Origin: ZC4RG25 sp041687075
Lineage (GTDB): Bacteria > Pseudomonadota > Alphaproteobacteria > Rhizobiales > Hyphomicrobiaceae
Direction of reading: 5' to 3'
Length of the DNA stretch: 64,000 nucleotides
NCBI GenBank assembly: GCA_041687075.1
Contig: JAWLCO010000007.1
Location: 6,510-70,509, forward strand
This document shows, piece after piece, positions 18,271 through 27,577 of the stretch. The notes beneath the pieces were generated by a model that was not told the DNA's origin, did no database searches, and saw only the letters and a program-made list of their open reading frames with translations. The translations under genes were made by a program, and so were the position numbers. Positions within the stretch are counted from its first letter, which is position 1, and each line of letters begins with the position of its first letter.

Positions 18271-18305
18271 TCATCGCCTCGAGAACTCAAAGGAGAGGAG
18301 TCTAC

Positions 18306-19178
18306 ATGAGGATGAAGCACTGGGTGGCGGCCATCGCCATGTGCGCTGCGGCGCTCGCAAGCACCCCGGGTCATGCGCAAGACAAGAAGATCAACATCGG
18401 CTGGACGGCATGGTCCGATGCAGAGGCCGTCACCAAGCTGGCCCAGAAGATCCTCCAGGACAGGCTCGATTACGAGGTCGAGCTGACGCTCGCCGACATC
18501 GGCATCCAGTATCAGGGCGTTGCCAGCGGCAAGCTGGACGGCATGCTGATGTCCTGGCAGCCGCTGACGCACCAGGCCTATCTCGAGAAGGTCGGCAAGG
18601 ACATCGACGACCTCGGGCCCATGTACACCCGGGCGAAGCTCGGCTGGGTGGTACCGACCTATGTGCCTGAGGACCAGGTGAAGTCGATCGAGGACCTGAA
18701 CAAGCCTGAGGTCAAGGAGAAGCTGGAGGGCAAGATCCAGGGCATCGATCCGGGTGCCGGTCTGATGCAGGCCTCTGAGAAGGCGATCAAGGAGTACGGG
18801 CTCGACTATCAGCTCGTCTCGGCGAGCGACGCAGCCATGCTGGCCGCGGTCGACCGGGCGACGAGCCGCAACGAGTGGATCGTGGCAACGAGCTGGAGCC
18901 CGCACTGGATGTTCGCCAAGTGGGACCTGCGTTACCTGGATGATCCGAAGGGCACGCTCGGTGGCCTGGAGACCGTGAACAAGGTCTTCCGCAAGGACTT
19001 CAACCAGGATCACCCCGAGGTCTATGACTTCTTCACCCGCATGGTGCTGCCGATCGGCGATGTCGAGCAGATCATGGCTGATGCCCAGGACACCAGCTTT
19101 GAGGAAGCCATCGACAAGTACATCAAGGCGAATGAAGCCCGGGTCAATTACTGGGTGACCGGCAAGATCGGCTCCTGA
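18306..19178 (+). CDS. proX: Glycine betaine-binding periplasmic protein (ProX-like)
   Basis: A 290-residue substrate-binding protein of the OpuAC type with a Sec signal peptide ending near GHAQ (about 25). Tryptophan-rich segments such as IGWTAWSDAEA, SWQPLTHQ and TSWSPHWMF probably supply the aromatic box that binds the trimethylammonium group. The ATG follows AAGGAGAGG. It is the last gene of proVWX and is followed by a good intrinsic terminator. Betaine is the likely ligand, though choline or another quaternary amine cannot be excluded. Confidence 0.92.
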   Translation: MRMKHWVAAIAMCAAALASTPGHAQDKKINIGWTAWSDAEAVTKLAQKILQDRLDYEVELTLADIGIQYQGVASGKLDGMLMSWQPLTHQAYLEKVGKDIDDLGPMYTRAKLGWVVPTYVPEDQVKSIEDLNKPEVKEKLEGKIQGIDPGAGLMQASEKAIKEYGLDYQLVSASDAAMLAAVDRATSRNEWIVATSWSPHWMFAKWDLRYLDDPKGTLGGLETVNKVFRKDFNQDHPEVYDFFTRMVLPIGDVEQIMADAQDTSFEEAIDKYIKANEARVNYWVTGKIGS

Positions 19179-19199
19179 CCTTACGAGACGTGACCTAAG

Positions 19200-19238
19200 G
19201 GGCGGAGTTGCTCAAAGCGGCTCCGCCCTTTTTGTTTT
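19200..19238 (+). terminator. Intrinsic terminator of proVWX
   Basis: GGGCGGAG (19200-19207) pairs with CTCCGCCC (19221-19228) and is followed by TTTTTGTTTT. It begins 22 bases after the proX stop. Confidence 0.9.
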
Positions 19239-19306
19239 GGCAATCGCAGGAAGCCCCTTACAAGACCTGCCGGTTGGGCGGAAATGTCCGAAGGTTTCGC
19301 CATCTG

Positions 19307-20443
19307 CTAAACATCGGCCGGACCGGGTTCAGTGCTGAAAGGCGGAGGGGCCACCGGCATCGGCAAGGTAGCGACCTCATCGGTCACGCCCCGAATCGCT
19401 TCCGATTTCGGATCCGCTGGAACCGGGGCCAGTGGTGCTTCCGGCGCCGAAGTCGGCTGCCCCGCCTTCTTTCGCCGAACGCCCAGTCGCTCCTCCGAGG
19501 GCGTCTTGCCGAAATGGTGACTATAGCTGCTGGAGAAATGCGACGCCGAGACGAAGCCGCACGCCAACCCGATGGAAAGGATGGGCATGCTGGTCTGCAG
19601 CAGAAGCTGGCGGGCCCGCTCCAGGCGCAGCCGCAGGTAATAGCGCGTCGGGGTCTCCCCGATGTACTTTCGAAACAGGCGCTCGAGCTGCCGCGGGGAA
19701 AGGCCGGCCTTTTTGGCAAGCGCGGAGCACGGCAACGGCTCCTCCAGGTTTTCCTCCATCACCGCCGCTACGGTCAGGATCTTCGGGTTCGCCACCCCGA
19801 GCCTCGCCCGCAGGTCCATGCGCTGACGCTCGTTGGGCTGCCGCATACGGTGATGGATCAGCTCATCGGTCACTTTCGCGGCGATGTCCGCACCTTTCCG
19901 GTCGGCAATGAGCGACAGCATCATGTCGATGGCCGCGGTCCCGCCGGCACAGGTGAACCTGTTGCGATCGAATTCGAACAGCTCCTCCGTCATCTCGATG
20001 TGAGGGAAGTCCTCACGAAACGCCGTGCTGTTCTCCCAGTGGATCGTGCAGCGATAACCGTCGAGCAACCCGGCCTTGGCCAGGATGTAGGTTCCTGTGC
20101 AGACGGCGCCGATCGAAACGCCGTAGAAGCTGAGCCGGCGCAGCCGGGCGATCAGTAGCGAGTGATCGTGCTTCTGCACGTTGACGCCGGCGCAGACGAT
20201 GATCTCCGGCATCGGCCCGACTTCGCTGAACGCGCCGTCGGCCTCGATCCTGAGGCCGTTGGAGGCGGCCACGGGCTTTCCATCAGGGGAATAAATGCGC
20301 CAGGCGAACAGCTTCTTGCCGCTGACCTGATTGGCCAGCCGCAGAGGCTCGATCGATGACGTGAAGGCAATCATCGAAAACTGAGGCGTGAGCAGAAACC
20401 CGATCGTGTGAGTTCCAGTCTGATCGGCGGCTGACGCGGACAT
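19307..20443 (-). CDS. GlxA/GbdR-like AraC-family regulator
   Basis: A 378-residue regulator with an N-terminal DJ-1/PfpI (GATase1-like) domain (about 15-190, with GAVCTGTYILAKAGLLDG) and a C-terminal AraC-type double helix-turn-helix (about 230-330, with LSPRQLERLFRKY and SIGLACGF). The architecture and setting match GbdR, which activates betaine and dimethylglycine catabolism in Pseudomonas. The ATG at 20443 is chosen because GGAGG precedes it; an upstream GTG lies inside that ribosome site. A proline/alanine-rich tail follows the DNA-binding domain. It sits between the importer and sarcosine oxidase genes and is probably the regulator of both. Confidence 0.9.
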   Translation of the reverse strand: MSASAADQTGTHTIGFLLTPQFSMIAFTSSIEPLRLANQVSGKKLFAWRIYSPDGKPVAASNGLRIEADGAFSEVGPMPEIIVCAGVNVQKHDHSLLIARLRRLSFYGVSIGAVCTGTYILAKAGLLDGYRCTIHWENSTAFREDFPHIEMTEELFEFDRNRFTCAGGTAAIDMMLSLIADRKGADIAAKVTDELIHHRMRQPNERQRMDLRARLGVANPKILTVAAVMEENLEEPLPCSALAKKAGLSPRQLERLFRKYIGETPTRYYLRLRLERARQLLLQTSMPILSIGLACGFVSASHFSSSYSHHFGKTPSEERLGVRRKKAGQPTSAPEAPLAPVPADPKSEAIRGVTDEVATLPMPVAPPPFSTEPGPADV

Positions 20444-20908
20444 GGGCGCCTCCACTCAACACTCTGTTCGAACTGTGGGGAATATGGTCCTGGCCGGCGA
20501 AAAAACGAATCTCTGCGCCGGCCTGGCGCCGGAATCGACTCCAATTCGTCGCGCAACCAAAGTCTCGCAACGGCTCAGCTGCCTTATCATCGCGCGGTTC
20601 CCGTGACGGGCAAGCGACCGGGCAAAATCATCCGGCCAGTCTTATCCAGATCCGCCATATCTAGCCTTAATGCGACAGAAACAATTCGACCAGCCGGTGA
20701 CGGAATCAGGAAAGAAAAAGCCGGTTGCCGCACTGGACGCAGCATCTGATCTGTCTAGGGTTGCGCCCGGGAGAGGACAAGGCGACGCATGGCCAGACGA
20801 GCGTTTGGGCGCCATCCATGTGTCTCTTCCAGGTCACACGCGCGCCGAGTGCGATGACGGCTTGATGCCGGTGAGCCACCTCGGCCTTGGTGCAACGGGG
20901 AGCGTCCG
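20444..20908. other. Divergent regulatory region, no gene
   Basis: A 465-base gap between the GbdR-like gene and soxB. It should hold both promoters. GCGCCGG occurs twice, 11 bases apart (20515-20521 and 20526-20532), a possible direct-repeat operator. A short frame at 20670-20912 has no coding character. Confidence 0.5.
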
Positions 20909-22159
20909 TTGAAATATTCGGTGTTCAACCTGCTCAGGCAGGCGGCCCAGGCCCACCAGGGGTGGCCACGGCAGTGGCGCGATCCTGAGCCAAAGGCGTC
21001 ATATGACGTCGTGATCATCGGGGCCGGCGGGCATGGCCTCGCGACGGCCTATTACCTCGCGAAAGAACACGGCATCCGGAACGTCGCCGTCTTGGAGAAG
21101 GGCTGGCTCGGCGGCGGCAATACCGGGCGCAACACCACCATCATCCGCTCGAACTATCTTTGGGAAGAGAGCGAGGGGATCTACGAGCACGCGATGAAGC
21201 TCTGGGAGACCCTCTCCGACGAGCTGAACTACAACGTCATGTACTCCCCGCGCGGCGTGATGATGCTGGCCCACAACGTGCACGACGTGCAGAGCTTCAA
21301 ACGCCATGTTCATGCCAACCGGCTCGCCGGCATCGACAACGAGTGGCTGACGCCGGAGGAGGCGAAGGCCTTCTGTCCGCCGCTCAACATTTCACCCGAT
21401 CTGCGCTACCCCGTTCTGGGGGCAGCGCTGCAGCGCCGGGGCGGCGTGGCGCGGCACGACGCAGTGGCCTGGGGCTACGCGCGCGCGGCCGATCGGCTCG
21501 GCGTCGACATCATCCAGAACTGCGAGGTGACAGGCATCAGCCGCGGGGCCGACGGGGCCGTCGAGGCGGTCGAGACTACCCGCGGGACGATCAAAGCCCG
21601 CAAGGTGGGGATCGTCGCTGCGGGCCACACCAGCGTGATCGCGGCGATGGCAGGTTTCCGCATGCCGCTCGAGAGCTTTCCGCTGCAGGCGCTGGTGTCG
21701 GAGCCGGTGAAGCCGGTGTTCCCGTGCGTGGTCATGTCCAACAGCATGCACGCCTACGTCTCGCAGTCCGACAAGGGCGAGCTCGTCATCGGCGCCGGCA
21801 CGGACCAGTACGTCTCCTATAGCCAGACCGGCGGGCTGCATATCACGACGCACACACTCGATGCCATCTGCGAGCTGTTCCCCATGTTCCGGCGCATGCG
21901 GATGCTGCGCAACTGGGGCGGCATCGTCGATGTCACGCCGGACCGGTCGCCGATCATCGGCAAAACGCCCGTGCCGAACCTGTTCATCAACTGCGGCTGG
22001 GGCACGGGCGGGTTCAAGGCGACGCCCGGCTCTGGTCACGTCTTCGCGGCCACCATCGCTCGCGGCGAGCCGCACCCCATCGCCGCCCCCTTCACGCTCG
22101 ACCGCTTCCGCACGGGTCGCCTGATCGACGAGGCTGCGGCGGCGGCTGTTGCGCACTGA
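20909..22159 (+). CDS. soxB: Sarcosine oxidase beta subunit
   Basis: The 416-residue flavin subunit of heterotetrameric sarcosine oxidase, which oxidises sarcosine to glycine with release of the methyl group as methylene-THF or formaldehyde. The FAD dinucleotide motif VVIIGAGGHGLATAYYLA lies at about 33-50, and GWLGGGNTGRNTTIIRSNY follows. The start is TTG, preceded by CGGGGAG; the resulting N-terminus MKYSVFNLLRQA is the family's usual one. It heads the soxBDAG-sdaA operon. Confidence 0.96.
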   Translation: MKYSVFNLLRQAAQAHQGWPRQWRDPEPKASYDVVIIGAGGHGLATAYYLAKEHGIRNVAVLEKGWLGGGNTGRNTTIIRSNYLWEESEGIYEHAMKLWETLSDELNYNVMYSPRGVMMLAHNVHDVQSFKRHVHANRLAGIDNEWLTPEEAKAFCPPLNISPDLRYPVLGAALQRRGGVARHDAVAWGYARAADRLGVDIIQNCEVTGISRGADGAVEAVETTRGTIKARKVGIVAAGHTSVIAAMAGFRMPLESFPLQALVSEPVKPVFPCVVMSNSMHAYVSQSDKGELVIGAGTDQYVSYSQTGGLHITTHTLDAICELFPMFRRMRMLRNWGGIVDVTPDRSPIIGKTPVPNLFINCGWGTGGFKATPGSGHVFAATIARGEPHPIAAPFTLDRFRTGRLIDEAAAAAVAH

Positions 22160-22168
22160 GGTTCTGTC

Positions 22169-22480
22169 ATGCTGTTGATCCCCTGCCCCTGCTGCGGCGA
22201 GGCGCGTCCTGAACTCGAGTTCCGCTACGGCGGCGAGGCACATATCGCGCGCCCTCGCGATCCATCCGCGCTGAATGACGAGCAGTGGGCCGACTTCCTC
22301 TACATGCGGACCAATCCCAAGGGCATGCACTATGAGCGCTGGCGGCACGTGCATGGATGCGGCCGCTTCTTCAATGCCGTGCGGGATACCGTCTTGGATC
22401 GCATTCTGATGACCTACAAGACCGGTGAGCCGCCGCCCGATCCCGCCACGATCGAGGCAGCGAAGGAGGAGCGTCGATGA
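22169..22480 (+). CDS. soxD: Sarcosine oxidase delta subunit
   Basis: A 103-residue zinc-binding subunit of sarcosine oxidase. CPCC at residues 6-9 and the HVHGCGRFFN segment near 58-67 provide the Cys/His zinc site that is conserved in SoxD. It begins nine bases after soxB, and its end overlaps soxA by four bases (ATGA). The size is typical. Confidence 0.95.
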   Translation: MLLIPCPCCGEARPELEFRYGGEAHIARPRDPSALNDEQWADFLYMRTNPKGMHYERWRHVHGCGRFFNAVRDTVLDRILMTYKTGEPPPDPATIEAAKEERR

Positions 22481-25400
22481 GCAAGGCGGCGTTCCGGACG
22501 GCAACAGGCGGACGCATCGACCGTTCCCATCCAGTCCGTTTCACCTTCGATGGCAAGAGCTATACCGGCTTCAAGGGCGATACGCTGGCATCCGCTCTCC
22601 TCGCCAACGGCGTCCACCTCATGGGGCGCTCGTTCAAGTACCACCGCCCGCGCGGGCTCATTTCTGCTGGTTCGGAGGAACCGAATGCACTGGTTGGCGT
22701 GATCGGTGCGAACGGCCGGGAAACGCCCAACCTCCGCGCCACCCAGGTGGAGATCTATGATGGCCTGGTGGCGGAAAGCCAGAACCGCTGGCCGTCTTTG
22801 GCCTTCGATGCCAACGCGGTGAACGACCTTTTCTGGCCGCTTCTACCTGCGGGCTTCTACTACAAGACCTTTATGGGTCCGCGCTTTCTCGGAGCCACGC
22901 GGGCCTGGAAGGCGATCTATGAACCGCTGATCCGCCAAGCCGCCGGTCTTGGCCGCGCGCCGAAGTCGCCCGATCCCGACCGGTACGCGAACCGCTTCAC
23001 ACATTGTGATGTGCTCGTCATTGGCGGCGGACTCGCGGGGTTATCGGCGGCGCTTGCGGCTTCGGAATCGGGCGCTGAGGTCATCCTCTGCGATGAGCAG
23101 GCGGAGTTTGGTGGCTCGCTGCTGGCCGACACCCGCTCGCGCATCGACGGGCAGACTGCCGCCGAGTGGCTTGAGAAAGCGCTCGCTACGCTCTCCAGCC
23201 GCCCCAACGTGCGGCTGCTGCCGCGAACGCAGGCGTTCGGCTATTACGCGGACAACTTCGTCGCCCTGCAGGAGCGGGTTACGGATCACATCGCCAGCCC
23301 GTCGCCGAACCTGCCGCGCGAACGGCTGTGGCAGGTGCGGGCCAAGGAAGTGGTGATCGCGACAGGTGCCATCGAGCGGCCGTTGGTGTTTCCGGATAAC
23401 GACCGCCCCGGCGTCGTCCTGGCCGACGCCGCTCGGGTATTCGTGAACCGCTATGGCGTCCGGCCCGGCAACCGAGCCGTCGTGTTCACCGCGTGCGATA
23501 CCGCCTATGAGGCGGCGTTGGCATTGCATGAGGCTGGTGTCGACGTGCGCCTCATCGCCGACCTGCGGTCTGCTCCAAGCGGTCCTGCTGTCGAAGCAGT
23601 CCGCCGTGCCGGCATCAAGGTCGTTGGCTCAGCCTCCATCGTCGGCACGAGCGGGCGCCTGCGCGTTAGATCAGTCCATCTTGGCATGATCGATGGCGAC
23701 GGTAAGGTCGTGCCATACGAGCATGTCGATTGCGACCTGCTGCTGATGTCCGGCGGCTGGACACCGTCGGTGCACCTTCATTCCCAGTCGCGCGGGAAGG
23801 TCGTCTGGAACGAGGAGGCGCAGGCCTTCCTGCCGGGCGCGCATGTCCAGCGCGAGCGGTCTGCGGGAGCATGTCGTGGCCTGTTCGGGCTCGCGGCGGC
23901 TCTCGCGGACGGTGCCGCTGCGGGCAACGACGCAGCCGAAAAGGCGGGCTTCTCACCTGCGAGCACCGCATCGCACGCCGTCGAGGAAATGGCTCATGCC
24001 TACACAGGCTTCCTGGGGGCCTGTCCGCATCATCGCGATCCCGCGCGGGTCAAGGCCTTCATCGATTTCCAGAATGATGTGACGGCGAAGGACCTGAAGC
24101 TCGCAACGCGCGAGGGCTTCCGCTCCATCGAGCATGTCAAACGTTTCACGACGACCGGCATGGCGACGGACCAGGGCAAGACGTCGAACGTGAATGCCTT
24201 GTCCATCGTATCGGATAGCATCGCAAAGCCTCTACCGGCCGTGGGCCTGACGACATTTCGCCCGCCTTATACGCCGGTGACCTTCGGCGCCCTCGCGGGC
24301 GACCGCCGCGGTGAGCTGTTCGATCCCGTGCGGACGACGCCCATTCACTCTTGGGCTGTCGAGCGCGGCGCCGTCTTCGAGGACGTCAGCCTCTGGAAAC
24401 GCGCTCGCTATTTTCCGCGCGCGGGCGAGGACATGCACGCCGCAGTCTCGCGCGAGTGCCGGACGGTGCGCGCCAGCGTCGGCCTTCTCGATGCTTCGAC
24501 GCTCGGCAAGATCGAGGTCGTGGGGCCGGACGCGGCCGAGTTCCTCGAGCGCATGTACGTGAACCCGTGGAAAAAGCTGCAGCCGGGCCGCTGCCGTTAT
24601 GGCTTGTTGCTCAACGAGGCCGGCTACGTGATCGACGACGGCGTGGCCGCTCGCATCGCGTCCGACCGCTTCCACGTCACCACCACGACCGGCGGGGCGC
24701 CGCGTGTGCTCGCCATGATGGAGGATTATCTCCAGACCGAGTTTCCGGAGCTGAAGGTCTGGCTCACATCGACGACGGAGCAATGGGCAGTCGTCGCCGT
24801 GCAAGGGCCGAAGGCGCGCGAGGTGCTGGAGCCGCTGGTTGAAGGCATCGACCTTTCGCGCGAGGCCTTCCCGCACATGGCCATGCGCGAGGGACACATC
24901 TGCGGCGTACCTACGCGTCTCTTCCGCGTCAGCTTCACTGGCGAGCTCGGTTATGAGGTCAACGTGCCGGGCGATTACGGCCGCGCGGTGTGGGAGGCGA
25001 TCTGGGCCAACGTCGAGAAGGTCGGTGGATGTGCCTACGGCACAGAGGCCATGCACGTGCTGCGCGCGGAGAAGGGCTTCATCATCGTCGGTCAGGAGAC
25101 GGACGGGACGGTCACGCCGGATGATCTCGGCCTCAACTGGGCCATCGGCAAGAACAAGCCGGACTTCGTCGGCAAGCGTTCGCTGACGCGGCCGGACCTG
25201 CTCAAATCAGACCGCAAGCAGCTCGTCGGCCTCATCACCGAGGATCCCAAGACGGTGTTGGAGGAGGGAGCACAGATCACGCGCGAGGTGGAGCCGGCAA
25301 AGGGTACGCCCGCACTCGGGCACGTGACTTCGGCCTACTGGAGCGATGCCGCGGGCCGCTCGATCGCCTTGGCGCTGGTGGCCAGCGGGCGCGCGCGTGT

Positions 25401-25500
25401 GGGCGAGACGCTGTACGTGCCCATGCCCGATAAGGCGATCGCCGTGACGGTCACTTCGCCCGTGTTCTACGATCCAAAAGGAGAACGGCTCGATGGCTGA
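22477..25500 (+). CDS. soxA: Sarcosine oxidase alpha subunit
   Basis: The 1007-residue large subunit. An N-terminal 2Fe-2S-like ubiquitin fold (about 20-100, RSFKYHRPRGL), a NAD-binding Rossmann region (VLVIGGGLAGLSAAL, about 172-186) and an aminomethyltransferase-like folate domain in the C-terminal 400 residues are visible. The folate domain accepts the methyl carbon of sarcosine as 5,10-methylene-THF. Length is normal. It overlaps soxD by four bases and soxG by eight, so the four subunits are co-translated. Confidence 0.97.
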   Translation: MSKAAFRTATGGRIDRSHPVRFTFDGKSYTGFKGDTLASALLANGVHLMGRSFKYHRPRGLISAGSEEPNALVGVIGANGRETPNLRATQVEIYDGLVAESQNRWPSLAFDANAVNDLFWPLLPAGFYYKTFMGPRFLGATRAWKAIYEPLIRQAAGLGRAPKSPDPDRYANRFTHCDVLVIGGGLAGLSAALAASESGAEVILCDEQAEFGGSLLADTRSRIDGQTAAEWLEKALATLSSRPNVRLLPRTQAFGYYADNFVALQERVTDHIASPSPNLPRERLWQVRAKEVVIATGAIERPLVFPDNDRPGVVLADAARVFVNRYGVRPGNRAVVFTACDTAYEAALALHEAGVDVRLIADLRSAPSGPAVEAVRRAGIKVVGSASIVGTSGRLRVRSVHLGMIDGDGKVVPYEHVDCDLLLMSGGWTPSVHLHSQSRGKVVWNEEAQAFLPGAHVQRERSAGACRGLFGLAAALADGAAAGNDAAEKAGFSPASTASHAVEEMAHAYTGFLGACPHHRDPARVKAFIDFQNDVTAKDLKLATREGFRSIEHVKRFTTTGMATDQGKTSNVNALSIVSDSIAKPLPAVGLTTFRPPYTPVTFGALAGDRRGELFDPVRTTPIHSWAVERGAVFEDVSLWKRARYFPRAGEDMHAAVSRECRTVRASVGLLDASTLGKIEVVGPDAAEFLERMYVNPWKKLQPGRCRYGLLLNEAGYVIDDGVAARIASDRFHVTTTTGGAPRVLAMMEDYLQTEFPELKVWLTSTTEQWAVVAVQGPKAREVLEPLVEGIDLSREAFPHMAMREGHICGVPTRLFRVSFTGELGYEVNVPGDYGRAVWEAIWANVEKVGGCAYGTEAMHVLRAEKGFIIVGQETDGTVTPDDLGLNWAIGKNKPDFVGKRSLTRPDLLKSDRKQLVGLITEDPKTVLEEGAQITREVEPAKGTPALGHVTSAYWSDAAGRSIALALVASGRARVGETLYVPMPDKAIAVTVTSPVFYDPKGERLDG

Positions 25501-26062
25501 CGTTCAGCTCCGGCGCCGTCCGGCCCACGCGGAGCTTTCACTCGTTGCAGATGAGCGCAGCGTGCGGCTCGAGGGCATCGAAGGTGTGAGCCGGTTCGCC
25601 GTTCGTGGGGATCCGGAAGCCGCGACCAAAATCGGTCAGGTCTTCGGCGTTGCATTGCCGATGGAGCCATGGCGTTCGGCTACGGACGGTTCGCGCGCGG
25701 CGCTGTGGCAGGGACCTGACGAGTGGCTGCTGCTCGCCGGCGAGGGCGATGCTGAGGCCATCACGGCGCAAGTCGCAGCTGCTATGGGGGAGACCCCGTA
25801 TTCCTGGGTGGATGTCTCCCATCGCAACACCGGCCTTCTCCTCAGCGGCCCCCATGCTGCCGATGTGCTCAACGCCGGCTGTCCGCTGCCGCTGGATCTC
25901 GCGGCATTCCCTGTTGGCAAGTGCACGCGGACGCTCCTCGGCAAGGCGGAGATCGTCCTTTGGCGGACCGGCGAGACCGAATTCCGAATCGAGGTCTGGC
26001 GCTCCTTCGCCGCCTATGTCGCCGGCGTGATCGCCGAGGCGGCGCGGGAGCATATGGTCTGA
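25493..26062 (+). CDS. soxG: Sarcosine oxidase gamma subunit
   Basis: A 189-residue subunit resembling a trimmed aminomethyltransferase domain, the usual form of SoxG. The motifs GPDEWLLL and YSWVDVSHRNTGLLLSGPHA are typical. It overlaps the soxA end by eight bases, and the ATG lies in AACGGCTCGATGG with an upstream AGGAG. It completes the BDAG set. The serine dehydratase gene starts seven bases after its stop. Confidence 0.93.
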   Translation: MADVQLRRRPAHAELSLVADERSVRLEGIEGVSRFAVRGDPEAATKIGQVFGVALPMEPWRSATDGSRAALWQGPDEWLLLAGEGDAEAITAQVAAAMGETPYSWVDVSHRNTGLLLSGPHAADVLNAGCPLPLDLAAFPVGKCTRTLLGKAEIVLWRTGETEFRIEVWRSFAAYVAGVIAEAAREHMV

Positions 26063-26068
26063 CAGGCC

Positions 26069-27433
26069 ATGATCGGCTTCGGTGAGATTTTCAAGGTTGG
26101 GATCGGGCCGTCGTCCTCGCACACCATCGGGCCGATGAAGGCCGCGGCCTCGTTCGTGGCGGGCCTCGGCGAGATGCTGCCGCGGGTGGAACGCCTGCGC
26201 GCGACGGCTTATGGCTCGCTCGCCTGGACGGGACGGGGCCATGCCACCGACAAGGCGCTTCTGTTGGGGCTTGCCGGCTGCATGCCGGCGGACCTCGATC
26301 CGGACCATGCTGAATCCCTCTTCGCGCGCATAAAGGAGACCGGCCGCCTCCCGCTTCCTGGCGGTCGATCGATCCCGTTCGATTTTGCCACCGATGTCGT
26401 CCTCGATCTCGCCACGACGTACGAGCGGCATCCGAACGCAATGGCCTTCGAGGCGTTCGATGCCGACGAGAGCTCGCTGACACGCGAGGTGTGGTTCTCG
26501 GTGGGCGGCGGTTTCGTCGTGCGCGACGGGGAAGAGGAGGAAACGCCGGAGGGGCACATCGGCGGCGCCTATCCGTTCCGCTCGGCCACAGAGCTGCTGG
26601 CCATCGGTGCGCGCACCGGGCTGACGATTGCGGAAATCGTGCTCGCCAACGAGACGGCACGGCGGCCACTCGCGGAGATCGAGGCAGAGATCGACCGCGT
26701 CGCGGAAGTGATGTTCGCCTGCATCGAGCGGGGACTTTCTGCCGAGGGCGAGCTGCCGGGCGGCCTCAAGGTCAAACGGCGGGCCCGCGCGATCCGGGAA
26801 CGGCTCGAGGCCGACGCGCACCGCAACTTGCGCGCACCACACGAGGTGATGGACTGGGTCAGCCTGTTCGCCATCGCCGTCAACGAGGAGAACGCTGCCG
26901 GCGGCCGGGTCGTGACGGCACCTACGAACGGCGCTGCCGGCGTGGTCCCGGCGGTGCTGCGCTATTATCGCGACTTCTGCCCCGGCGCGAACCAGCAAGG
27001 TGTGCGGGACTTTCTGTTGACCGCCACGGCGATTGCGGCACTGTTCAAGATGAATGCTTCAATCTCTGGCGCGGAGGTCGGCTGTCAGGGAGAGGTGGGT
27101 GTCGCCTGTTCCATGGCCGCGGCAGGACTGGCCGCTGCGCTCGGCGGCACCAATGCGCAGATCGAGAATGCCGCCGAGATCGGCATGGAGCATCACCTCG
27201 GGCTGACCTGCGATCCGATCGGCGGGCTCGTCCAGATCCCGTGCATCGAGCGCAATGCGTTCGGTGCGGTGAAAGCGGTGAATGCGGCCTCGCTCGCGCT
27301 ACGGTCCGACGGCACTCACAAGGTCAGCCTCGACCAAGTCATCGCCACCATGCGCCAGACCGGCGCCGATATGCAGGCGAAGTATAAGGAGACGTCGCTC
27401 GGCGGCTTGGCGGTGAGCTATACCGAGTGCTGA
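26069..27433 (+). CDS. sdaA: L-serine ammonia-lyase (iron-sulfur)
   Basis: A 454-residue L-serine dehydratase that turns serine into pyruvate and ammonia with a 4Fe-4S cluster. The N-terminus has the substrate motif GPSSSHTIGP, and the C-terminal half has the cluster cysteines in GCQGEVGVACS and CDPIGGLVQIPC. It is the fifth gene after soxBDAG. Context gives the end of the betaine route: glycine made by sarcosine oxidase is turned to serine by a glyA encoded elsewhere, then to pyruvate. No glyA is seen here. Confidence 0.95.
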   Translation: MIGFGEIFKVGIGPSSSHTIGPMKAAASFVAGLGEMLPRVERLRATAYGSLAWTGRGHATDKALLLGLAGCMPADLDPDHAESLFARIKETGRLPLPGGRSIPFDFATDVVLDLATTYERHPNAMAFEAFDADESSLTREVWFSVGGGFVVRDGEEEETPEGHIGGAYPFRSATELLAIGARTGLTIAEIVLANETARRPLAEIEAEIDRVAEVMFACIERGLSAEGELPGGLKVKRRARAIRERLEADAHRNLRAPHEVMDWVSLFAIAVNEENAAGGRVVTAPTNGAAGVVPAVLRYYRDFCPGANQQGVRDFLLTATAIAALFKMNASISGAEVGCQGEVGVACSMAAAGLAAALGGTNAQIENAAEIGMEHHLGLTCDPIGGLVQIPCIERNAFGAVKAVNAASLALRSDGTHKVSLDQVIATMRQTGADMQAKYKETSLGGLAVSYTEC

Positions 27434-27451
27434 GGGGCGGTCTGACAATTT

Positions 27452-27546
27452 CCCGGTCATCCAGGTGCTTGTCACCGGGATCCAACTTTCCACGTGCTCC
27501 GGCGCTCGTCGATGGTTGGATCCCGGGCATAAAGCCCGGGATGACG
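27452..27546. repeat. Palindromic REP-like unit between convergent genes
   Basis: A nested inverted repeat. GGATCCAAC near 27478-27486 faces GTTGGATCC at 27515-27523, and CCCGGGC-ATAAA-GCCCGGG (27522-27540) forms a tight hairpin, flanked by GTCATCC/GGATGACG arms. The wording resembles the palindromic GTCATCCCGGGC repeats common in alphaproteobacteria. It separates sdaA from the convergent methyltransferase gene and may act as a bidirectional transcription stop. Confidence 0.7.
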
Positions 27547-27577
27547 AAGTTCCATTCGGATGAAGGTCGTTATCAAT

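Noticed and set aside
20670..20912. 80-codon frame before soxB
   Set aside because: It has no clear ribosome site or protein character and lies in a divergent promoter region.
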